Shown here piece after piece: positions 56,601-64,000 of a DNA stretch of 64,000 bases. The translations under genes and the position numbers were made by a program. Every line of letters starts with the position of its first letter. Position 1 is the stretch's first letter. The notes under the pieces are model-generated. The model was given only the letters and a program-made list of their open reading frames with translations, ran no database searches and was not told the origin of the DNA. This DNA comes from Rhynchonema sp. JSB1_4 (lineage: Eukaryota > Nematoda > Chromadorea > Monhysterida > Xyalidae). The stretch is from the NCBI GenBank assembly GCA_030248065.1, contig JASAMV010005369.1, positions 1-64,000 of the forward strand. The letters run 5' to 3'.

Positions 56601-59600
56601 ATAATGCGTGATTTGTATATGGACAGATTTTTTTCTTATATTTTCTAGTTATTTTTCTTTGTTTGGTGATGTGGTTTGCTTATGTAACTGTTGTGCTTTC
56701 ACACTTTCGTGCATTTCGGATCGTCTTTTAGTTGACGTTTTTACTTTATTGTGGAGCTCTCTTTCTCTCTCATGTCAACTCAGGTTGCGTCATTCTTCTT
56801 ATACTGGGACTTTATAACGAGAATGTTATAAATATGATGGCTTGTGAAAATAAAGTTCATATTTCACACACTTTGATAAAATCAACATTGCCGTCGGCCC
56901 TAACCAGAGGTACAATGTATACCAGCGACCCGTTTTACGGACAAAACAATCATTCAAAATCATTTTGTTACAACAAACTCCCGGCCGAAAAAGCTACACG
57001 CATGCACAAATTTAGTACATCACTTTTATACGTGACACGTGCCGCAGCAATATTTGAGTGCGCTTGACCAAGCACATGCTGCGGTCACGCTCATGCGTCG
57101 GTCAGAAAACACGCGTATGACACACAATCAAGCACTAAAAACATCATTTCCGCATCTAAAAAGGTCAGGATAGATTCTCGGGTACCGCAAGCCATGACAA
57201 CATATTCGCAAACTTGCGTATCCCCAAATTTGGACGACTTTGGGCACTTTGAGCAGTGATCCGCTGACTACCAATCTTCTGGGTTACTGACTTGATTCTG
57301 GCTGTCAACCTTGACCACCGTAACCCAGACAATATAAATGCGTAGTTGACACAAAACATTCCGTCACATGATGCTGAAGAGCATCTGGTAACCGCTCAGC
57401 CAACAACAAACAGCTTCATTGCACCCAGGTCCGCTATAACTTTTGACTGAAAGGTTTTCGAAAACGAAAGAATATCAATTTTTATCCTAACACTTTGACC
57501 AGACATGTCGTGCAACATCAGTGCACGCGTGAGTGCAGCTGCATCTGATCTGATCTGACCACGTGACATGCGCATCATCAAAACCTTCCCCGCGACACAA
57601 GAAGTCAAGTTTTAGGTCGCGTTGCAGATTTATCGCTCATCAAGTGCACATATCAAAAAAAATCAGCAATAACAATCATACTTACATAATAATAAGATCA
57701 TGTTTCGTGTTTTGAAAGCCTTAGTCGTTTTTGTGTGAAGTGTATCTTTCTGTACTTACGTGACATTACAACTGACGTGAAGGTGGAATAACTGACGGCG
57801 CCGCTTTATTGTCGGCAAACAGGTCTTTGTTGGGATTACATTGGAAATCTGACTCTAATAATTGAGTCGTTATTGTCATAAGAGTTATCATTTGTGTTAT
57901 AGGAGCAGGATGCCATTTTATGGAAACAATAAATACGACCAGATGAAGACAATGCGATTTAATTTATGAATGCAATATTGATTTGGTCAACAGATGAGAT
58001 CCTCGCAGGATTAGGTGACAAAGTTCTTTTGTCTTTTTCATAATATTTCTGAATTTGCAACATTATTAGGAATAGTAGATTTAAGAAAAAATGTTTGACT
58101 TGGTGGATTATGAATAATCTAAGAAAGTCAATAGGAGTTGCTTCCAATATACCAATGAAGAAGCGCAAGCCAGGGTCTGTGTTTTCAGGTATAGTCCTTG
58201 TTGTAGCTGGTTGACTAGGCATCAATGTTTTGCATAGTGCAAAAATTTTCCCATCCACCCCGCTTTTAATCACAGTGTTGTTACTCTGCGTATCTCACCT
58301 TGTACAGGTGATGCGCAGATTATTTTGATTCCCACTTTCAGGATTTTGTTACAACAACAAAATTTTGAATAACAGCTGCTCTGAGGTGACTAAGCTCCAT
58401 GAATGAACTGGAACCCGGACGCACCACGCAGTTCCGAAATTCTCGTTCCGGCATTAATCATAGGTTTTGAAGTTTGAACCGGATGACCCCATTAATACGG
58501 ACAAATGGCAGCCGCCCTTTAATACACACGTTTGCCTGATGTGGGTCAATGGTCACGGATCGACAATTTTTTCAAAAATGTTTTGCTGCATTTAGGTTTA
58601 TGCGCCGATTAGTCATGTAGTGTATGTGAAAAAAACTGTGTATTCAGCACGGATTTTGCGTCGGCGGATGCCAAATACATATGTATGCGTACACAGTGTT
58701 TGTTTTCGAAATTCAAATTGACAAATAATGTCGAAATAGCGTAAAAAGTGAAAGTGATATATGATCATGCATGTCTTGTCTCCATCACATTTTAGAAACG
58801 GAAATCGCTTCATCGCCAAATAAACTGCGCACAAATAAACTCCACTGAAAACTCGTCAAAATAAGTTTATTATTTTTCACGAACAACACTTCTTGTCAAA
58901 AAAACACTCGCTGGCAGATACAATAAGCACAAATGGACAAAATAACGTAAAAAAACAGCAAGAATGAGTGATAAAGTGCAAACTTTGCATATTTTTCAGA
59001 ACAAAAACGTGTATTTTGCAATCGAAATTTAACGCATGACCTCACAGACACGCACAGAGATGAAGTTTTGCACGCAAATTTGCGATGTTGCAAATATACA
59101 TAATCCGAAAAAATATGTCACACAATATTCGCTCAAACGTACACAAGTCTATTTTGTGTGTTGAGACGAAATTTTAATCAAAACCACGTGCAAAATATAA
59201 TATGCTGAAAAACACATCATACAGATTGAAAATTGCGTTACTGCTTTATGCGTTCAGTCAAAAAGGTTCTCGGTTGCAAAAATGACAGGTCACTGATATG
59301 ATTATGGTTTAACAATAACATTAATGTCTGGCGTAAAAATTGAATTAAAAATGTTTCACATTAAGAAATGCTTAAAAAAAGTTCACTTCACATGTCATCT
59401 CTACACGCGACAAATGACCAGAAAATTCTCAGTCAGCAAACAAAACGCTCGGGGTAAATACGGGAAAAGGGCGGAATTATAGCGAAGTTTCTAGTATCTC
59501 ACGAACTCAGTAATATTGCACTAGAGGCTGTTTACGAAAAGAGGGTGAAAAAGTAACATAGCCCATCTAAAGCCACACTGAAAGTTTTAGACTTGTTTTA

Positions 59601-60524
59601 ACATTGATATCCGCATCATAAATGCAAGAAAATAACAGAAACAAAATTAATATATGCATGAACAGCAAAACAAAATTACATATTATTACATCTTATTTTT
59701 TGCATTCTATGATCAACGGATATAACGGGGGAAGAGCAGTTTGCCCTGCTGAGTCAGGGAAGAAAATTATGCAGAAATTTTCTTGCTCCGCTTGAGTCGC
59801 AGTGGCAGCGCATGTGGTAAGATGTCCTTTTGACGCAGTTTTGACTGCAACTTATACATTTGTTCACAAAAAAGTAGATCAAAAGGACACGTTTACAAAT
59901 AAGGCTATACAAATGAGAGTCTTAAAAACATTAAAGCGATTAATTAGAGCTAATTAAAGCTAGTGCAAAGGACATAAAACCATCAATAAAAGTTAACGGA
60001 ATGCCGAACATGAAAAACGCACAATAACAACATTAGGAAAGTAGTTAAAGTCCGCTCAATGTTGTGTAACCGGTGATATACAATTCGTCAAAAATGGATA
60101 CAAAGAGGAAAATAAAAAAACGACTGAGCTTTGATTTTGATTGTTGTATTGAAATAACAATCAATCAGGTATAAATCAGGCGAGTATTTGTGGCTTTGGA
60201 ACAAATCTGATGCAGCAGCTTGAAACCCAAAATTTCTTGAAATTTCATATACTTCAAAGTAGGTAACTTTGTGTTTTCAGGCCGACCACAGTTTTGAAGA
60301 AAACAGGTTTTACATTCTGCAAGTAGAAATTTCGAATTCGAACTCGCGCCTTTTTGCCGTCATTGGCGAATCCCAGAAAGAGCTAGGTTCGAACTGAGCC
60401 TGATTCGTCAGGCACACCTGCCAATGCAAAAATCTCGATTCGAAATTTCCACCACACCATTTTCTGAGAAATATATTTGTACAAAAGAGCCGATTCCACA
60501 CACAGAACAAAAACCCCACCGTCC
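56601..60524. other. Long AT-rich non-coding interval
   Basis: Nearly 4 kb with no gene, tRNA or well-defined element recognised. All frames are short and stop-rich. Near 59820-59905 the 12-mer TGTCCTTTTGAC and a diverged complement (GATCAAAAGGACAC) form a small inverted pair. Confidence 0.45.
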
Positions 60525-60826
60525 CTAGAACACCCTACAATCGACGAACTGCAGCACTCGGCCGCTAACTGTCCACGCCTGCCTCGAGCCGACCGGTGCG
60601 CAGGTGGCAATTACTGATGAGCCCGAACTGATAGCCGTGCGACTCGGGTCAAATGCGTACACTGACGAGCTCTGGCCGTTTGAAGTGCACGTGACGGTTA
60701 CGGTAGCGCCGGAGCTGTGCGTTGTGCCGAACCCGACATCGCTATAGTCGAACCGGTACTGATCGGCCGGGTCCACGGAACCGACGGGGAAGAGCACGAG
60801 ATCAGAACAGCGCGACCGGCCTGAAC
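60525..60826 (-). CDS. Last exon of a secreted-type Cys protein (C6-like layout)
   Basis: An exon starting after an acceptor (CACCATTATAG) in phase 1 and running 100 codons to a stop. It contains RCSDLVLFPVGS, YRFDYSDVGFG, ATVTVTCTSNG, SSVIATCAPVG, an AWTVSGR segment and a final DCRVF. The spacing of TVTC, ATC, W and the terminal cysteine recalls the nematode C6 domain, but this is a weak resemblance. Upstream exons with a signal peptide were not found between 60827 and 64000, so the gene is partial here. Confidence 0.5.
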
Positions 60827-61712
60827 CTATAATGGTGAACACAAAGCAATTATCATGGGGTAAACACTGGGTTAGGCTGATAGGCGCAACTTAGATCATG
60901 TTGGGAAAATGAAAATTGTTGTTAAATTTTGGTTTTTATTATGTGTTAAAGAGTAAGATTTTACTGTTAGCCTGGCTTGTAATGTTTTATTGCTACTTAA
61001 AATAGCTCCGCTCTTGAGAATTTAGCCGCAAACCAAATCTCAAATGTTTCAGTTAACTAGCGACAATATCGAGAAAAATACATGGGAAATAAAATGAAAA
61101 GTTGTTAGTTAGCATCAAAATTCTCATGCAGTTGTTTGTCATATAATCTCTAGTCGGCAAAAACAAAAGCATTTAGTTGCTTGTAAGCCCATTTATTCTT
61201 CATGAATGGCACATTAATTTGAACTGCGAAGATCGGGTCAGGGTCAGCTCAGTTTCCGTGAAGAAGCAGAGTTATCAAAGCAAAAGCAAAAGCAATAAAC
61301 AAATCGTGGTTAGGGCCAAAAAAGGTCATGAAGAAAATTGAATGTGCTTTTAAGCGAAGCGAGTGTGGCATTTATTGCCTGCTTGGCACGTCAAATCAAA
61401 TATTAGTGAAAAATAATTTTCCGTCAATTAGCAAATTAAAGTTGCCCCAAGCAGCCCAACACAGTGATGATTTTAAGCAAACAAAACATAAAATGAAGCA
61501 TGCCAAAATGGAAACACTGATACTGTGCATGTGAGGGTTGCTGTGCACTTTCTATTGTCAACTCACTTAACTTTACATATTTATGCTGCTTTTTATTGGC
61601 TTTTATCCAGTTACCGACTCATCCGAGAACCATTCTTGTCAAAGCTTGCCAATCCTAGTCCTCTGTTGAAGCATCAGCTCCCTACTCCCTGGTGCACTGT
61701 ACGTTTTTTGTA
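60827..61712. other. Non-coding interval
   Basis: May be intronic to the gene ending at 60525. Nothing recognised. Confidence 0.3.
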
Positions 61713-61988
61713 AGGGCTCCACCAGATAGACCCGAACTTCGAAACATAAATTTTTTCTGCTGTATATGTCCATGTTTCGGGTTTTGAAAAAAACCCTAAA
61801 CCCGAAACAACGAAGCATGATAATCGAAAATGTTTCGACTGACTGTATAAATTGTTCACGTCAGCTACAAGTGGCAAGACCAAAAATTTTCGATTACCAT
61901 GCTTTTTGTTTCGGGTTTCAGGTTTTTTTTCAAAACCCGAAACATGGACATAAAAAAATTATGTTTCGGGTCTATCTGGTGGAGCCCC
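61713..61988. mobile_element. Fold-back element H
   Basis: GGGCTCCACCAGATAGACCC at the left is mirrored by GGGTCTATCTGGTGGAGCCCC at the right edge. The arms continue inwards through CATGTTTCGGGTTTTGAAAA and its complement TTTTCAAAACCCGAAACATG. The spacer is about 50 bases. Non-coding. Confidence 0.85.
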
Positions 61989-64000
61989 AAATGTTCTTTA
62001 GCTGCTTGAAAAGCCATGAATGCCGTCTATGACACCATTGATCATGTTACATCACGCACGTTGCTTGGAACGGCCACAACACCGTGGAAGGCCCACAGAT
62101 ACAGTACAAAAATCATATCCCTCGGCATGTTTCTCCCAGAGACTTCCTAATGGGTTATGTGTCGTGGCTCTTGTTTCGGCCTGTTTTCAATGCTGTTTCC
62201 CATCGCCTCAGTCCTTCCGCAAAGGCACTATACATAGGTAGGTGCTGGGATGAAAGATTCAAAAATAAGTTTTTTCCCGTGACAACCAATAAACTGCAAT
62301 GTCGGTCGTAAAAAGTTCCCAAACGTTTCTTCCAGCGGCGTAAAAGGCCCCGAATCGTTCGTTCACTACTGGAAACTTGTTGCTTCTTTTTCGCAAAGTC
62401 CCTCCAAAATCCCTCTTAGTTCGCTCATATAGTGCCCATGCCCACACATATGTGTACGTGATACACACACACACAAACGTTGACATTTTTCATTCTGCGC
62501 ACACAAATAGACAGGAAGTGCATATCGGAGGAATAAATAAAATTTTTAGTGAACGCCTGCCCATTTTTGACATCTAGACGACACGCGAACGTGAGTTTAT
62601 GATTGAGAAAGAAGGCACATTTGACCTAAATCTGACATTAATGCGCCAAAACTTTCCGTGTGCATTACTCATGCAGTCATTGAAATGCGTAGGATCATCA
62701 GATCGGAATATGAGAAAAAAGTGAGGCGTGCGAAAAGAAACGAAATTTGGACGGAAATTATGATCAATCTTTACACGTGGGTGCTGAATGTATAAAAGAT
62801 GGTGAACGTGCGTGGTGCATGCAGTGCGGCGCGTGAGCAATCGTCCCAGGAGTGGGAACACTGAGCCAAACCCGCCTGATCTAGAAAGACACACAGACAT
62901 TCATGCAGACACAAAACTACAGGACATATATTTCCTCTAATAGAAGCCCCCTCTCATAGAGCATGGCTGAAAACATAGAACCCCCCTAATGGAAGCCCCC
63001 AACACTTGTTCCGTGTCCTTTTCCACAAATGGTAGGATGTCATCAAGTACCAGTTGCTCTTGCATTTGTATGTTCACTGGTTGTGTGAAATCTGTCTCTG
63101 TTTAGATCATCTGCTGGCTGCTAAACACCTTTTCGTACAGTATTTATCAGATTTCAGGCCGCTTGTTACTATGAATAACAAGGTGATTGTTTCGCCAAAC
63201 GCGCCTGCAAAAATAGAAGTCCCCTCCTAACAGAAGCCCTCCCTGAAACCGCACGGCTGGGAACAGAAGCCAAGGCCATCTATCAGAGGAAATACGGTAT
63301 GGATAAAGAATGTTCAAACACGTTAAGTGTATTTCAAGAATGGGTCAAAGTGTGGGGAGGGTACTGGTCTGCCTCGTGTCACGAAACTGATCTTGCTGAC
63401 CCAAATTTTGGGCTATAGGTTCCTATTACTTTTAGCTTCTTTCTGTTTTGACGGTTGGGCACTCAGAAACAAAGCAGTCTAGTCATGCAGCGCTGCAACA
63501 CAAACAACGCACAGAGCCTGGTCCCAGCACTGCTTGAAGAGGAACGCAAAGCTCACTGTTTTTATATGACTGGTGCACTGCTTCTGCCGTACCTGATTGA
63601 ACCTGAATTAAATTCCTATTTCATGAAGCACGAGACACACCAGTACCACTATCACAAAATGACACCCACACATAAAATTGGCCGGCATAAAACTTGGTGA
63701 TCGGTTACACCGTTTGAGACCAGCTGATGTTTCACAGAGAACCGATGCAGTTTTCGCAAATCCGATCAACAAGCTTCACACACACATCGGCCTACGTTCT
63801 GATTTGTGCAATTTAGGCACTCCTTTAAACACAACAATCCCTTCGGCATGTCCCCTCCCCTAGGTCCAACCTACCATCGAAGTTGCCCGACGTTCCAGTT
63901 CCATGACAAGCCCAGATGGTTGGCAACATCACTAATATTGCGATGGGCACATAGGCCCAGCCTGACGACGCTGTAGGCATGACACACACAGAATCAGGTG
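61989..64000. other. Non-coding right end of the window
   Basis: No supported gene. GAAGCCCCC-type motifs recur loosely between 62940 and 63260, and a CACACA run lies at about 62462-62475. Frames near 63455-63700 and 63678-63863 have no motif or splice support. Confidence 0.35.

Overview
The window is animal nuclear DNA. Its genes are split by many short introns (typically GT–AG, often with TTTCAG or TTTTAG acceptors), and AT-rich non-coding DNA packed with short inverted-repeat elements separates them. The protein families point to an ecdysozoan, most likely a nematode or possibly a tardigrade: a DUF229 sulfatase-like protein, an astacin, an M13 peptidase, PAN and ShKT modules, an ionotropic-receptor-like protein and a divergent rhodopsin-like GPCR. 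There is no rRNA, mitochondrial or bacterial sequence. I cannot name the species.

Gene layout. At 0-3.1 kb a DUF229 gene on the minus strand meets an inverted copy of its own 3' end. At 5.4-6.1 kb are the last exons of a neprilysin-like M13 peptidase. At 11.1-11.5 kb are the last two exons of a thrombospondin-repeat protein. At 14.3-15.1 kb is a complete small secreted PAN-type protein. At 19.7-21.4 kb is a STE20/PAK-like kinase whose catalytic loop has lost its aspartate. At 23.7-25.0 kb is an ionotropic-receptor-like gene on the minus strand. At 26.0-28.5 kb is a secreted calcineurin-like phosphoesterase, with a broken second copy at 33.7-35.1 kb. At 31.2-32.3 kb is a small secreted protein ending in a ShKT module. 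At 35.5-37.2 kb is a secreted PAN plus three-TSR protein on the minus strand. At 40.6-45.6 kb an astacin and a kelch-repeat protein lie head to tail, 72 bases apart. At 49.4-51.7 kb is a seven-exon GPCR. At 53.5-56.6 kb is a secreted Cys-rich three-module protein. At 60.5-60.8 kb is a last exon on the minus strand.

Repeats are as notable as the genes. Two hAT-like non-autonomous families (here A and B) carry 8-base target-site duplications, and one B copy sits inside an A copy. A TA-flanked family (D) has three copies, one split by a TTAA-flanked element (E). There are many further fold-back elements, a 2.6 kb minisatellite of about 90-97 base units, and degenerate GGCTTA hexamer tracts. Exon models were built by hand from splice signals and phase. 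For the PAN protein, PAN-TSR protein, GPCR, ShKT protein and Cys-rich protein every junction keeps frame from start to stop. For the DUF229, M13, kinase, phosphoesterase, TSR and astacin genes, one end or one junction is unresolved, as noted in each entry. Many of the proteins are secreted or membrane-bound and look like independent genes; only the astacin-kelch pair is arranged like a possible co-transcribed unit.
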